Below, in pieces: positions 1 to 8,277 of a stretch of 64,000 bases of DNA. The DNA is from Meiothermus ruber DSM 1279 (GTDB taxonomy: Bacteria > Deinococcota > Deinococci > Deinococcales > Thermaceae), in NCBI RefSeq assembly GCF_000024425.1, contig NC_013946.1:2976001-3040000 (forward strand). The letters are read 5' to 3'. The position numbers were made by a program, and so were the translations under genes. Under the pieces are notes generated by a model, which saw only the letters and a program-made list of their open reading frames with translations, ran no database searches and was not told the origin of the DNA. Each line of letters begins with the position of its first letter. Positions within the stretch are counted from its first letter, which is position 1.

Positions 1-930
1 TTCGTCGGACAGCAGCTCTTCGGCCAGGGCCTGGTCTTCAGCAGCATCCCGGCCCCGCCGGCGGGTTCCGGCGATGGGGCGGGTCACCACCCGCTGCCCA
101 TCGGAGCGCAGCAGGCTCTCGGGGCTGCTCGAGACCAGGGTCACCTCGCCCAGTTCCAGGTAGCCCATGTAGGGGCTGGGGTTCACCGAGCGCAGGGCGC
201 GGTAGACAGCAAAGGGGTGCACCTGCAGGGGGGCCGAGATGCGCAGCGAGGGCACCACCTGGAAGATGTCGCCGGCCCGGATGTACTCGAGCGCTTTCTC
301 CACCATCTGCTCGTACTCAGCCTGGGTAACGTTCTGGCTGAACTCCACCCGCCGCCCGGCCCGTTCGCCCGGCACCCCCGGCAGCGGCCCGCTGAGCTTC
401 TTCTCGGCCCAGGCGATGCGCTCCAGGGCCTGGGCCCGCTCGTCCTCCAGGGCCGGGGCCACGATGTGGAGCTGCTGCTTGAACTGGTCAAATACAATCA
501 GGACTTCCGGCTCGATAAACAGCAGGTCGGGAATGCCCAGCAGGTCGGGCTTCTGGTTGGGCAGGCGCTCGTAGTAGCGGATGAGGTCGTAGGCCGCGTA
601 GCCCACCGCACCGCCCCAGAACAGGGGCAGGTCGGGGTCGGGCTGGATGGGCCGGTGGATGGCCTGGTAGAGGGTGCGCAGGGGATCCTGGGTCGCCAGC
701 GGCCGGCCATTCAGGGTAAAAACCCCCTCCTTCAGCCGCCAGATGTGGCGGGCCCCCACCCCCACAAAGCTCCAGCGGGCCCAGGCCTTGCCCCCCTCCA
801 CCGACTCCAGCAAAAAGCTGGGACTGGCCTTCTCCGAGAGCTTCAGGTAGGCCGTGACGGGGGTCTCGAGGTCGGCCAGCAGGGTTTTCTTGACCGGGAT
901 GGTGGGCTTGGTTAGGTGTGCAATGGGCAT
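1..930 (-). CDS. trpE: Anthranilate synthase component I (5' part; gene runs off the left edge)
   Basis: TrpE converts chorismate plus ammonia or glutamine to anthranilate, the first step of tryptophan synthesis. The frame starts at ATG 930 (MPIAHLTKP) behind AAAGGAG. It reads through typical N-terminal TrpE sequence (WGGAVGYAAYDLIRYYERLP) and then chorismate-binding domain motifs (DIFQVVPSLR, NPSPYMGYLE, SSPESLLR, RPIAGTRRRG). About 310 codons are present and the C-terminal part, including the remaining active-site motifs, is missing at the window edge. A Trp-rich leader peptide and a terminator hairpin lie directly upstream, so expression is probably attenuated by charged tRNA-Trp. The reading frame is uninterrupted. 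A PabB homologue is the only realistic alternative, and the Trp leader argues against it. Confidence 0.95.
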   Translation of the reverse strand, partial: MPIAHLTKPTIPVKKTLLADLETPVTAYLKLSEKASPSFLLESVEGGKAWARWSFVGVGARHIWRLKEGVFTLNGRPLATQDPLRTLYQAIHRPIQPDPDLPLFWGGAVGYAAYDLIRYYERLPNQKPDLLGIPDLLFIEPEVLIVFDQFKQQLHIVAPALEDERAQALERIAWAEKKLSGPLPGVPGERAGRRVEFSQNVTQAEYEQMVEKALEYIRAGDIFQVVPSLRISAPLQVHPFAVYRALRSVNPSPYMGYLELGEVTLVSSSPESLLRSDGQRVVTRPIAGTRRRGRDAAEDQALAEELLSDE

Positions 931-948
931 CTGCTCTCCTTTAGCAAT

Positions 949-979
949 AAAAAAATCCCCCTGAGGAAAGCCCCAGGGG
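949..979 (-). terminator. trp attenuator (intrinsic terminator ahead of trpE)
   Basis: On the minus strand CCCCTGGGG (979-971), loop CTTT, then CCTCAGGGG (966-958) form a 9-bp stem with one G.T pair, followed by seven T (955-949). It lies 18 bases before the trpE start. A CCCTGGG segment (1002-996), directly after the leader-peptide stop, can pair with the 5' arm (six GC pairs around one T.T mismatch). It is therefore a plausible antiterminator strand that a ribosome at the stop codon would cover and a ribosome stalled at the Trp codons would leave free. Confidence 0.85.
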
Positions 980-1002
980 TAACGACCGCTACCGTCCCAG
1001 GG

Positions 1003-1047
1003 CTATCCGGGCCACCACCAACCCTTGACGAGCGCGATCGGTACCAT
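1003..1047 (-). CDS. trpL: trp operon leader peptide, MVPIALVKGWWWPG
   Basis: This is a 14-codon frame with GGAGG four bases before its ATG, three consecutive Trp codons (TGG at 1020-1012) and a TAG stop. It precedes the terminator hairpin and trpE on the same strand. Three tandem Trp codons in a very short translated frame ahead of a terminator is the textbook design for ribosome-mediated attenuation: low tRNA-Trp charging stalls the ribosome and favours readthrough. The peptide itself is not expected to have a function. The divergent HAD gene starts 82 bases away at 1129. Confidence 0.85.
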   Translation of the reverse strand: MVPIALVKGWWWPG

Positions 1048-1128
1048 CTGGCCTCCAGTCTGCGCTATGGGCGGCCAGAATGCAAGTGGTTCTGTACGCC
1101 GGCCCCACAAAACGATAGGCTAAGGCCG

Positions 1129-1926
1129 ATGCGCTGGCTTACCTTCGATTTTGACGGCACCCTGGCGGACTGGCCTTTTCGCCGCCTGATGCGGCCCCAC
1201 ATGGAGGCTTTGCTAGCAGAGCCTACCATCCGCCAGGCCCTGCGGAGGGAGTACCTGCGCCGCCTGGCCCAGGGCGACCCCACCAAGGTGTACGACTGGG
1301 GCGATATTCACCGGGCTGTGCGGGAGCAACTGGGACTTCCGCCGGTCTTCCCCAACATTGCCCAGGTGCTCGCCGAGGCGAAGCTGCCGCCAGGGCTGCT
1401 TTATCCCGATGTGCCGGCAGGTCTGGCCGCCCTGCGCGCCCAGGGTTATCGGATTGCGGTGGCCACCAACGGCCTGGCCAGGTATCAGCAGGTGTTGGTA
1501 GACAGGCTCAACATCACCTACGACCGGCTACTGGCCCCGGATATCTCGCAGGCCCTCAAGCCCGACCCGGCTTTCTGGAACCCCCTGCGCCGCGAATCGG
1601 TGGAAAAAATTGTGCACGTGGGCGATCTGCTCAGCCAGGACATCTGGGGGGCCAACGCCGCCGGCCTGGGAGCGGTCTGGATCTGGCGCACCATGCCCCA
1701 GGACTGGCGCGAAACCCCGGTGCTCGAGCGCACCCAGCGGCCTGACCTCGCCAGCGTCATCGCCGCCAGGGTAGAAAGCGAGTTAGAAGAGCACGGCCTA
1801 GTGGTTCCGGTTCGCCCCCCCACCCCACCCCAGCCCGACCACATCGTGGCCGACCTGGAAGAACTGCAGATCGTACTGAACAGCGCATCAACCACCCCCT
1901 CCCCTTCGCAGCTTTGCAGCGGGTAG
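1129..1926 (+). CDS. HAD-superfamily hydrolase
   Basis: A 265-residue haloacid-dehalogenase-type phosphatase of unknown substrate. All four HAD motifs are visible: the nucleophile motif near the start (FDFDGT, D6 and D8 region), motif II (ATNG), the motif III lysine (LKPDP) and motif IV (VGDLLSQD). A helical cap fits between motifs I and II. The chosen ATG gives a start directly at the family core (MRWLTFDFDG). A TAGGCT -10 box at 1116-1121 lies 7 bases upstream and no SD is present, so the mRNA is probably leaderless. The Pro-rich C-terminal tail (about residues 225-265) is not part of the HAD fold. The gene is divergent from trpL-trpE. Confidence 0.85.
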   Translation: MRWLTFDFDGTLADWPFRRLMRPHMEALLAEPTIRQALRREYLRRLAQGDPTKVYDWGDIHRAVREQLGLPPVFPNIAQVLAEAKLPPGLLYPDVPAGLAALRAQGYRIAVATNGLARYQQVLVDRLNITYDRLLAPDISQALKPDPAFWNPLRRESVEKIVHVGDLLSQDIWGANAAGLGAVWIWRTMPQDWRETPVLERTQRPDLASVIAARVESELEEHGLVVPVRPPTPPQPDHIVADLEELQIVLNSASTTPSPSQLCSG

Positions 1927-1934
1927 AATCCAGC

Positions 1935-2987
1935 ATGGTTTTTACCCTCACCCGCTACCCCATAATCCAGGCCCCCATGGCCGGTGGGGCCACCACGCCC
2001 GAGCTGGTGGCGGCGGTTTCCCAGGCGGGCGGGCTGGGCTCGTTGGCAGGGGCCTTGCTCCCACCCGACCGGCTGCGCGAGGCCATCCGCCAGGTTCGCC
2101 AGCTCACCGACCGACCCTTCAACGTCAACCTGTTTGTGCTCGAGGCCGCCAAAGTCTCGGCGGATGTGCTCGAGGCCGCCCTGGATCGCCTCGGGCCCAT
2201 CCGGGCCGAGCTGGGCCTGCCCCCCGGCACAGCCCCCCAAAAGTTCAGCGAGGACTTCGGGGCCCAGCTAGAGGTGCTGCTCGAGGAAAAACCACCGGTA
2301 GTGAGTTTTCACTTCGATATTGTTCCAGCCCAGGTTGTCGAACGCTTACATAAAGCTGGTTGCAAAGTTATCGGCACCGCCACCAACGTAGCAGAAGCGC
2401 GGGCCTGGGAAGCCGCTGGGGCCGATTACATCTGTGCCCAGGGTGGCGAGGCTGGGGGGCACCGGGGTACTTTCATGGGCCCGTTCGAGCAGTCCATGAC
2501 CGGAACGCTGGCCCTGGTGCCCCAGGTTGTAGATGCGGTAAAAGTTCCGGTGATTGCGGCGGGGGGCATTATGGACGGGCGGGGAATTGCCGCGGCCTTG
2601 CTCCTGGGGGCCAGTGCGGTGCAGATGGGTACAGCTTTCCTGACCTGCCCGGAGTCGGGGATTCACCCCCTGTACAAGCAAGCCCTGCTGCAGGCTAAAG
2701 GCGACCCCACGGTGGTGACCCGCACCTTTTCCGGGCGTCCGGCCCGGGGTTTGCACAATACCTTTATCGAACGGATGCGGCCCTACGAGGCCCAGGTGCC
2801 ACCCTATCCCATCCAAAACGCCCTCACCACCGAGATTCGCCAGGCTGCTGCCAAAGCGGGCCGCATCGAGTACATGTCGCTGTGGGCTGGGCAGGGGGTT
2901 GGCCTGTGCCGGAGCCTGCCCGCTGCTATGTTGGTAGAAACCCTGATGCATGAGACCCAGACCGCCCTCAGGAGCTGGTGTGAATAG
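1935..2987 (+). CDS. Nitronate monooxygenase-family FMN enzyme
   Basis: A 350-residue TIM-barrel flavoprotein of the nitronate monooxygenase (old name 2-nitropropane dioxygenase) family, which oxidises alkyl nitronates; some relatives are enoyl reductases. Visible family signatures are the N-terminal PIIQAPMAGG, the phosphate-binding GTATNVAEA region, the AQGGEAGGHRG segment with its conserved His, and IAAGGIMDGRGIAAALLLGA near the FMN phosphate site. The start at ATG 1935 follows a TAGAAT box (1924-1929) by 5 bases, consistent with a leaderless message. The stop overlaps the GTG start of the next MFS gene by 8 bases, so the two are probably co-transcribed. The substrate is not deducible. Confidence 0.87.
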   Translation: MVFTLTRYPIIQAPMAGGATTPELVAAVSQAGGLGSLAGALLPPDRLREAIRQVRQLTDRPFNVNLFVLEAAKVSADVLEAALDRLGPIRAELGLPPGTAPQKFSEDFGAQLEVLLEEKPPVVSFHFDIVPAQVVERLHKAGCKVIGTATNVAEARAWEAAGADYICAQGGEAGGHRGTFMGPFEQSMTGTLALVPQVVDAVKVPVIAAGGIMDGRGIAAALLLGASAVQMGTAFLTCPESGIHPLYKQALLQAKGDPTVVTRTFSGRPARGLHNTFIERMRPYEAQVPPYPIQNALTTEIRQAAAKAGRIEYMSLWAGQGVGLCRSLPAAMLVETLMHETQTALRSWCE

Positions 2988-4209
2988 ACTCTTTTATGGC
3001 TGGATCGTAGTCGCGGTGGCGGTGGTTGCCACCCTGATTGCCGCAGGCAACCGCTCGGTGCCAGGGGCGCTCATCCAGCCCCTGCACGAGAGCACCGGCT
3101 GGGCCATCCAGAGCATCTCTTTTGCCACCGCCATCGGGCTGGTACTGTTTGGCCTGGGTGCGCCTTTGAGCGGCTACCTGATGGATCGCTTCGGCCCCCG
3201 ACGCATCACCCTCTTTGGCCTGGGCCTGATGACCCTGAGCATGGCCCTGAGCGCCCTGATGACGCACATCTGGCAGCTCAACCTGGTCTGGGGGGTGCTG
3301 AGCGGGGTGGCCACCGGGGTGGTGGGCGGGGTGCTGGGGGCCACAGTGGCCAACCGCTGGTTCATTCGGCACCGGGGCCTGGTCACCGGCATCTTTGGGG
3401 CCGCCACCTCGGCAGGCCAGCTAATCTTTATCCCGGCCCTGGTCTTCTGGGCCAGCGGGCTGGGCTGGCGTGAGGCCAGTTGGATCATGGCGGCCATCTC
3501 GCTTTTGGCCCTGATACCCGTGGGGCTCTTCATGAAAGACAGCCCGGCGGAGATGGGGCTCAGGGCGCTGGGGGCGGCCCCCGGTTCGGCCCCCATGAAG
3601 ATTACGGCCGACACCGGCATTATGCACAGAGCCCTGCGCTCACCTACCTTCTGGCTGCTAGCGGCTACCTTCTTTATCTGCGGGGCCACCTCCAACGGCC
3701 TGATTGGGGTGCATTTCATCCCCTATGCGGCCTCGTGCGGCCTGACCCCCACCACCGCCTCCGGCATCCTGGCCCTCATGGGGGCTTTGAACTTTGTGGG
3801 CACCCTGGCCTCGGGCTACCTCACCGACCGCTACGACCCCCGGGTGCTTCTGAGCCTTTACTACGGTTTCCGCGGACTTTCGCTTTTATTTTTGCCCTTT
3901 GCGACCACCCCAGAAACCCTGCTAGTTTTTGCGGTGGTGTTTGGCCTGGACTACATCGCCACCGTACCCCCCACGGTGGCTCTGGTAGCGGATAACTTCG
4001 GGCGGCAGAACGTGGGCACGGTGTATGGCTGGGTGTTTGCCGCCCACCAGCTCGGTGCAGCGGCAGCGGCCTGGGCAGGAGGGGCCGCCCGCGATGCCCT
4101 GGGCGAGTACAATCTGGCCTTTTTGCTGGCCGGCGTCATCGGGATTGCCGCTGCCCTGCTTTCGCTGGGCATCCACCGACCAAGCAAGCTGGCTGCGGCC
4201 CAGGGCTAG
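2980..4209 (+). CDS. MFS transporter
   Basis: A 409-residue 12-helix major facilitator. The GTG start at 2980 has GGAGC upstream and places the first membrane helix (FYGWIVVAVAVVATLI) at once. The loop 2-3 signature (GYLMDRFGPRRITLFG) and the equivalent in the second half (GYLTDRYDPRVLLSL) are clear. The pattern resembles the oxalate/formate-monocarboxylate antiporter branch, but the substrate cannot be assigned. The gene overlaps the end of the nitronate monooxygenase gene, which suggests coupled translation and perhaps uptake or export of a related organic acid. It converges on the DsbA-like gene, and I see no convincing terminator in the 64-base gap. Confidence 0.85.
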   Translation: MNRLFYGWIVVAVAVVATLIAAGNRSVPGALIQPLHESTGWAIQSISFATAIGLVLFGLGAPLSGYLMDRFGPRRITLFGLGLMTLSMALSALMTHIWQLNLVWGVLSGVATGVVGGVLGATVANRWFIRHRGLVTGIFGAATSAGQLIFIPALVFWASGLGWREASWIMAAISLLALIPVGLFMKDSPAEMGLRALGAAPGSAPMKITADTGIMHRALRSPTFWLLAATFFICGATSNGLIGVHFIPYAASCGLTPTTASGILALMGALNFVGTLASGYLTDRYDPRVLLSLYYGFRGLSLLFLPFATTPETLLVFAVVFGLDYIATVPPTVALVADNFGRQNVGTVYGWVFAAHQLGAAAAAWAGGAARDALGEYNLAFLLAGVIGIAAALLSLGIHRPSKLAAAQG

Positions 4210-4273
4210 CCCCCGGCGGCTAAGGCCGACGCTTCTAGCACAGGCTAGGCGGGTATGTCCTCGGTTGGGCTTT

Positions 4274-4891
4274 TTACCAGCGGGGCCGTTTGATGGTCTC
4301 GATATGGGCGCCGTTTTCCAGCACGGCGGTGAATAGCTCCCACAGGTTCACGGCCAGCTCCGGCTCGGTGGTGAGCTGGGTGAAACGGAGATAGGCCGCA
4401 TCGCCCGAGGGCAGCACGAAGGTGGGCGTGCCAAAAACCCCCAGTTCACCAGCGACCTCGAGGTCGGTGGCCAGCTCGAGCCGCCGGCTTTCCTCATCTT
4501 CCAGGTCGGCCATGAAGCGCTCCAAGTCCAGGCCGGCCCGCCCCACCGCCTCCACCAGGGTCTGATCCTCGTCCAGCGGGCGCTTGTCCTGATGGTGCAA
4601 ACGAAAAAGCTCGAGGGCAAAGCGCAGGTGGGCCGCCTTCCCCTGCTGCCTTGCGGCGTGGGAGGCCAGAAAAGCCCGGAGCGAGGGGGAGCTTTCCAGC
4701 GGCTGCTCGGCCAGCTTCCAGGCCGGGGTATGGCGCGGCCGGCCTGCGTTTTCGGGATGGTTGCCCTGCTCCAGGCTGTAGTGCCGGAGTGTCAAGTCCA
4801 GGCCCAGTTGGGGGGCCGCCACATAGGCCAGCTCGAGGCCCCGCCAGGCAAAAGGGCACAGGTAATCGAGGTAGATAACCACAGTCTGCAT
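4274..4891 (-). CDS. DsbA-family thioredoxin-fold protein (single active-site Cys)
   Basis: A 205-residue protein of the DsbA/FrnE/2-hydroxychromene-2-carboxylate isomerase group: beta strand, active-site region near residue 12, an all-helical insert (about 60-145), then the cis-proline loop GTPTFVLP and the final strands. The active site reads CPFAW, so only the first Cys of the usual CxxC is kept. A dithiol oxidase role is therefore unlikely, and a glutathione-transferase- or isomerase-like role is possible. There is no signal peptide, so the protein should be cytoplasmic. It begins 25 bases after argC and is probably the last gene of the arg cluster. Confidence 0.8.
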   Translation of the reverse strand: MQTVVIYLDYLCPFAWRGLELAYVAAPQLGLDLTLRHYSLEQGNHPENAGRPRHTPAWKLAEQPLESSPSLRAFLASHAARQQGKAAHLRFALELFRLHHQDKRPLDEDQTLVEAVGRAGLDLERFMADLEDEESRRLELATDLEVAGELGVFGTPTFVLPSGDAAYLRFTQLTTEPELAVNLWELFTAVLENGAHIETIKRPRW

Positions 4892-4915
4892 AGGCCCAAC
4901 AAAGCGGCCTTTGAA

Positions 4916-5881
4916 TCAGTCGCCAAAGTATTCGTAGGTATGGGGCCCTTCCAAACCCAGCATGATATCCAGGTTCTGCACCGCCGCGCCCGAAGCCCCC
5001 TTGCCCAGGTTGTCAAAGCGCGCTACCAGCAGGGCCTGCTCGCGCGCGGGGTTCTCGTAGACGAAGAGCTCGAGCAGGTTGGTGCCGTTCAGGGCCTGGG
5101 GGTCGAGCACCGGGTGGTGCTGGCCGTAGGTCTCCAGGGGCATCACCCGCACAAAGCGCTGCCCCTGGTAGCGCTCCACGAGGGCTTCGTGCAGCTCGGC
5201 GGCGGTGACCTTTTGCGGCAGGGCCCACAGGTGCACCGGGATGAAGTCCAGCATCCCCTGGCGGAAGCGCCCCACCGCCGGGGTGAAGATGGGGGGGTGC
5301 CGCAGGCCCGAGTAGACGGTCATCTCGGGGATGTGCTTGTGGGTAAGCTCGAGGCCATAGGCCCGGTAGTCCCCGGCCAGGCGGTGCTCCCCCCGGCCTT
5401 CCATGGCGTCTATGAGCTGCCGCCCCCCGCCCGAGTAGCCCGAGATGGCGTTTACCGAGGCCGCAAAGTCCGCCGGCAAAAGCCCGGCCTCCACCAGGGG
5501 CCGCAGGAGGGCGATCACCCCGGTGGGGTAGCAGCCGGGGTTGGAAACCAAGCGTGCCCGGCGAATCGCTTCGGGCTGGGCCGGGGTGAGCTCCGGGAAG
5601 CCGTACACCCAGCCCTCGGCCACCCGGTGGGCCGAGCTGGCGTCCAGGATGCGGGTCTCGGGGTTCTCCAGCATCGCCACCGCCCCTTTGGCCAGGTCGT
5701 CGTGCAGGCAGAGGATGGCCACATCCGCCATGTTCAGCAGGCGCTTGCGCTCGAGCTCGTCCTTGCGCTTAGCCGGGTCAATTGAAATGATCTCGATATC
5801 GTTTCTGTGCTGCAAGCGGGCCCGGATTTGCAGGCCGGTGGTGCCCGCCTCGCCGTCAATGAACACCTTGGGCTTACTCAT
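4916..5881 (-). CDS. argC: N-acetyl-gamma-glutamyl-phosphate reductase (short type)
   Basis: ArgC reduces N-acetyl-glutamyl-5-phosphate to the semialdehyde with NADPH, the third step of arginine (or LysW-type lysine/ornithine) synthesis. The 321 residues match the shorter ArgC class. The N-terminal dinucleotide-binding segment is [13 protein letters not shown], the catalytic Cys is near 117 in SNPGCYPTG, and [10 protein letters not shown] is the following family motif. The start ATG overlaps the stop of a small upstream frame (ATGA), and GGAGCC is the likely SD. The gene sits in a leftward cluster with argF, supporting the arginine assignment. Confidence 0.93.
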   Translation of the reverse strand: MSKPKVFIDGEAGTTGLQIRARLQHRNDIEIISIDPAKRKDELERKRLLNMADVAILCLHDDLAKGAVAMLENPETRILDASSAHRVAEGWVYGFPELTPAQPEAIRRARLVSNPGCYPTGVIALLRPLVEAGLLPADFAASVNAISGYSGGGRQLIDAMEGRGEHRLAGDYRAYGLELTHKHIPEMTVYSGLRHPPIFTPAVGRFRQGMLDFIPVHLWALPQKVTAAELHEALVERYQGQRFVRVMPLETYGQHHPVLDPQALNGTNLLELFVYENPAREQALLVARFDNLGKGASGAAVQNLDIMLGLEGPHTYEYFGD

Positions 5882-6060
5882 GGCTCCACCCAGCCCCGTC
5901 TTGTCCCAGGGCGGCCAACAGACTTTCGAACGTGTGTGTGCGCATGCTTTGGTTCCAGGCCCAGCTCTAAGAGCATCTGTCGAAGAAGAAACGCCTGGGC
6001 CAGAGGCGACTTTACCTGTGGCCGGCCCACCTGCTTGCGTATGTGCTCGCTCTGCCCCAT
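5878..6060 (-). CDS. Small basic protein between argF and argC (possible)
   Basis: A 60-codon frame starts 5 bases after the argF stop and ends with TGA overlapping the argC ATG (ATGA), the spacing expected of a translated operon member. The predicted peptide is basic and helical, and contains two similar segments, HIRKQVGRP (about residues 6-14) and HVRKSVGRP (about 43-51), separated by a leucine-rich helix ([17 protein letters not shown]). I do not recognise the family. The SD is weak (TAGGGGT close to the ATG). It could be a real RNA- or protein-binding operon factor, or only a frame kept open to couple argC translation. Confidence 0.5.
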   Translation of the reverse strand: MGQSEHIRKQVGRPQVKSPLAQAFLLRQMLLELGLEPKHAHTHVRKSVGRPGTRRGWVEP

Positions 6061-6064
6061 ACCC

Positions 6065-7006
6065 CTAGCTTAGCAAATGGTAGAGCAGGGCTTTTTGCGC
6101 GTGTAGCCGGTTCTCGGCCTGGTCGAAGACCCTGGACTTTTTGTGCAGGGTGGCCTCCTCGACCACCTCCTCGCCGTAGTGGGCCGGCAGGCAGTGTAAA
6201 AAGATGCCGTCGGGGTCAATTAAGTCCAGCATGGCCGGGGTTACCTGAAAACCGGCGAAGTCTTTGATTTTGCGCCTCTGGCTGGCCTCGGCCTCCTGGC
6301 CCATCGAGACCCAGACGTCGGTATAGAGCACCTGGGCCCCTTTAGCGGCCTCGAGGGGGTCGTGGGTCAGGGTGATATCGGCCCCTAGCTTGAGGGCTTC
6401 CATGTAGATGATGGCGTTGGGCTCATAGCCGCGCGGGGTGGCGATGGTGAGCTTGACCCCGGAGAGCACCGCGCACTGGATATGGGCGTTGGCCATGTTG
6501 TTGCCGTCGCCAATATAGGCCACCTTGATACCCCTGGTATCGGGGAAGGTCTCCTCGATGGTCTGGTAGTCGGCCAGCAGTTGCACCGGGTGCAGCAGGT
6601 CGGAAAGGCCGTTGATGACCGGCTTGGAAGAGTAGCGGGCCAGCTCCTCGAGGGTCGAGTGCAGGTAGACCCGGGCCATAATAGCCTCCACCCAGCGCTC
6701 GAGGTTCAGGGCGATGTCGCGCACCGGCTCACGGGTGCCCAGGCCAATCTCGGCGTTGGTGAGGTTCACCGCATGCCCGCCAAGCTGGTTCATGGCTACT
6801 TCGAAGGTGGTGCGGGTGCGCAGGGAGGGCTTCTCGAAGATCATGGCCAGGGTCTGGCCCTCGAGGGGCCGCAGCCCTTTGTAAGCCCCTCGCTTCATGG
6901 CGTGGGCGGTATCCAGCACCGCGCGGTACTCGGCGGGCGACAGGTCGAGGTTGGAAAGGAAGTCGCGGCCTTTGAGGCTGGCAAGCGGCTTAATCACCTC
7001 AACCAC
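6065..7006 (-). CDS. argF: Ornithine carbamoyltransferase
   Basis: ArgF transfers the carbamoyl group from carbamoyl phosphate to ornithine, giving citrulline. The carbamoyl-phosphate loop SLRTRTTFE (about 61-69; Leu replaces the usual Thr of STRTRT), HPVQLLADYQT (about 139-149) and the C-terminal HCLPAH motif are all present, and the length of 313 residues is normal. I prefer GTG 7006, five bases after GGAGG, over GTG 7012, which abuts it. A TATAAT -10 and a long inverted repeat lie in the 75 bases upstream. It is the first gene of the argF-small ORF-argC-DsbA-like cluster. Confidence 0.95.
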   Translation of the reverse strand: MVEVIKPLASLKGRDFLSNLDLSPAEYRAVLDTAHAMKRGAYKGLRPLEGQTLAMIFEKPSLRTRTTFEVAMNQLGGHAVNLTNAEIGLGTREPVRDIALNLERWVEAIMARVYLHSTLEELARYSSKPVINGLSDLLHPVQLLADYQTIEETFPDTRGIKVAYIGDGNNMANAHIQCAVLSGVKLTIATPRGYEPNAIIYMEALKLGADITLTHDPLEAAKGAQVLYTDVWVSMGQEAEASQRRKIKDFAGFQVTPAMLDLIDPDGIFLHCLPAHYGEEVVEEATLHKKSRVFDQAENRLHAQKALLYHLLS

Positions 7007-7025
7007 AAGCACCTCCGCCCCTGTG

Positions 7026-7060
7026 TGTATAAAAACCCAGTCATAGGGTTTGATTATACA
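7026..7060 (-). promoter_or_regulatory. argF promoter with inverted-repeat operator
   Basis: TGTATAAAAACCC (7026-7038) and GGGTTTGATTATACA (7046-7060) form an inverted repeat around a 7-base centre. On the minus strand the outer half contains TATAAT (7058-7053), a consensus -10 box, and the other half falls in the early transcript. An A/T-rich repeat across an arginine-gene promoter suits a repressor such as ArgR, but the match to the E. coli ARG box is weak. The inner arms (AAACCC/GGGTTT plus T-rich tail) could also act as a weak transcript hairpin. Confidence 0.55.
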
Positions 7061-7081
7061 AATCTACAGGCCAGACGCTAC

Positions 7082-7780
7082 TCAGATGGTCTCGAGCGCC
7101 ACCTCAATCATCTGGTCGAAGGTCTCCTGCCGCTCCTGGGGTGTGGTTTTCTCGCCGGTAATCAGGTGGTCGCTGATGGTAAGAATGCACAAAGCCTGCA
7201 CCCCAAACTTGGCCGCCAGCGTGTAGAGCCCGGCGGCCTCCATCTCAACCGCCAGCACCCCAAACTGGGCCCATAGCTGGTAGGGGTTGGGCTGGTCGTG
7301 GTAGAAGGTGTCGGTGGAAAGCACGTTGCCCACGTGTACCGGCATGCCCCTGGACTGGGCCTGCTCGTAGGCCCGGCGCAGCAGGTCGAAGGTGGCGATG
7401 GGCGCATAGTTCTGGCCGGCAAAGCGCAGGTTGTTGATGGAAGAATCGGTGCAGGCGGCCTGGGCAATCACCAGATCGCGCAGCTTGAGGCGCTCGGTGA
7501 TGGCCCCGGCGGTGCCCACCCGAATCAGGGTCTTGCAGCCGTAAAACTGAACCAGCTCGTGGATGTAGATGCTGGCCGAGGGGATGCCCATCCCGGTGCC
7601 CTGCACGCTCACCCGCTTCCCCTTGTAGGTGCCGGTGTAACCGAACATGTTGCGAACCTGGTTGTATAAAACCGGGTTTTCCAGAAAGTTTTCGGCGATG
7701 TACTTGGCTCGCAGGGGGTCGCCGGGGAGCAGGATGGCCTCGGCCACAGCACCCGGTGGGGCAGAGATATGCGGCGTCAT
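7082..7780 (-). CDS. deoD: Purine-nucleoside phosphorylase, DeoD type
   Basis: A 232-residue hexameric-type PNP that splits purine (deoxy)nucleosides with phosphate in salvage. Family landmarks are [18 protein letters not shown] at the N-terminus, [20 protein letters not shown], the phosphate loop RVGTAGAI, the ribose-binding VEMEAAGLY and the catalytic Asp in TISDHL. The start at ATG 7780 follows TAAAGT (7792-7787 on the minus strand) by 6 bases without an SD, hence a probably leaderless message. It lies upstream of argF, but argF has its own promoter. Confidence 0.95.
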   Translation of the reverse strand: MTPHISAPPGAVAEAILLPGDPLRAKYIAENFLENPVLYNQVRNMFGYTGTYKGKRVSVQGTGMGIPSASIYIHELVQFYGCKTLIRVGTAGAITERLKLRDLVIAQAACTDSSINNLRFAGQNYAPIATFDLLRRAYEQAQSRGMPVHVGNVLSTDTFYHDQPNPYQLWAQFGVLAVEMEAAGLYTLAAKFGVQALCILTISDHLITGEKTTPQERQETFDQMIEVALETI

Positions 7781-7884
7781 AACTGTACTTTATCTTGCCG
7801 TAGCGAAATCGCCAAAGCCGGGGCTGTCTAGCCAGCCCGTTTGCGTGGCCTCGAGCCCAAAAACACCCTTGGCTTTGTTTGAGC

Positions 7885-8277
7885 TCACCCTTCCGGCCCC
7901 TCGGAACCCTGGCGGCCTGAACGTCGCAGCACGGCCAGCTCGAACTGGGTTGGGCATGCAAACGGGCAGTCTGGTAATCCAAGGCCCTGGTGGTACAAAG
8001 CCAGCAGGCTTTGGTCAAAACCCTGGTAGCCTTCCAGGCCCTGTTCACGCAGCACCTCACACAGGCGGTCGGCCTGGCTGGGCTGTTTGAGGGCCTCATG
8101 AATGCGCGGGGTCATGGTGATGACCTCGGTAATAAGGGTTCGCTGGCCTTTAACGGTAGGAACCAGGCGTTGGTGAATGATGCCCAGCAGGCTTTCGGCC
8201 AGCAACACCCGGTTGATATTGCGCTCTGCCAGAGTGACAACGTCTCGGACTGAAGTCCAAGGCTTCTCGGAAATCAC
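7885..8277 (-). pseudogene. Remnant of a PilT/GspE-type ATPase (C-terminal part)
   Basis: The translated frame contains LLGIIHQRLVPT, TLITEVITMTPRIHEAL and GYQGFDQSLLALYHQGL, which follow the pattern of the C-terminal domain of PilT and related type IV pilus/type II secretion ATPases. The Walker A, Asp box, Walker B and His box regions are absent, and the C-terminal tail after about residue 98 no longer resembles the family. I therefore read it as a truncated, decayed copy and not as a functional gene. It lies in a stretch with other broken genes (TrmH remnant, Mrr). A short intact protein of unknown role cannot be fully excluded. Confidence 0.6.
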
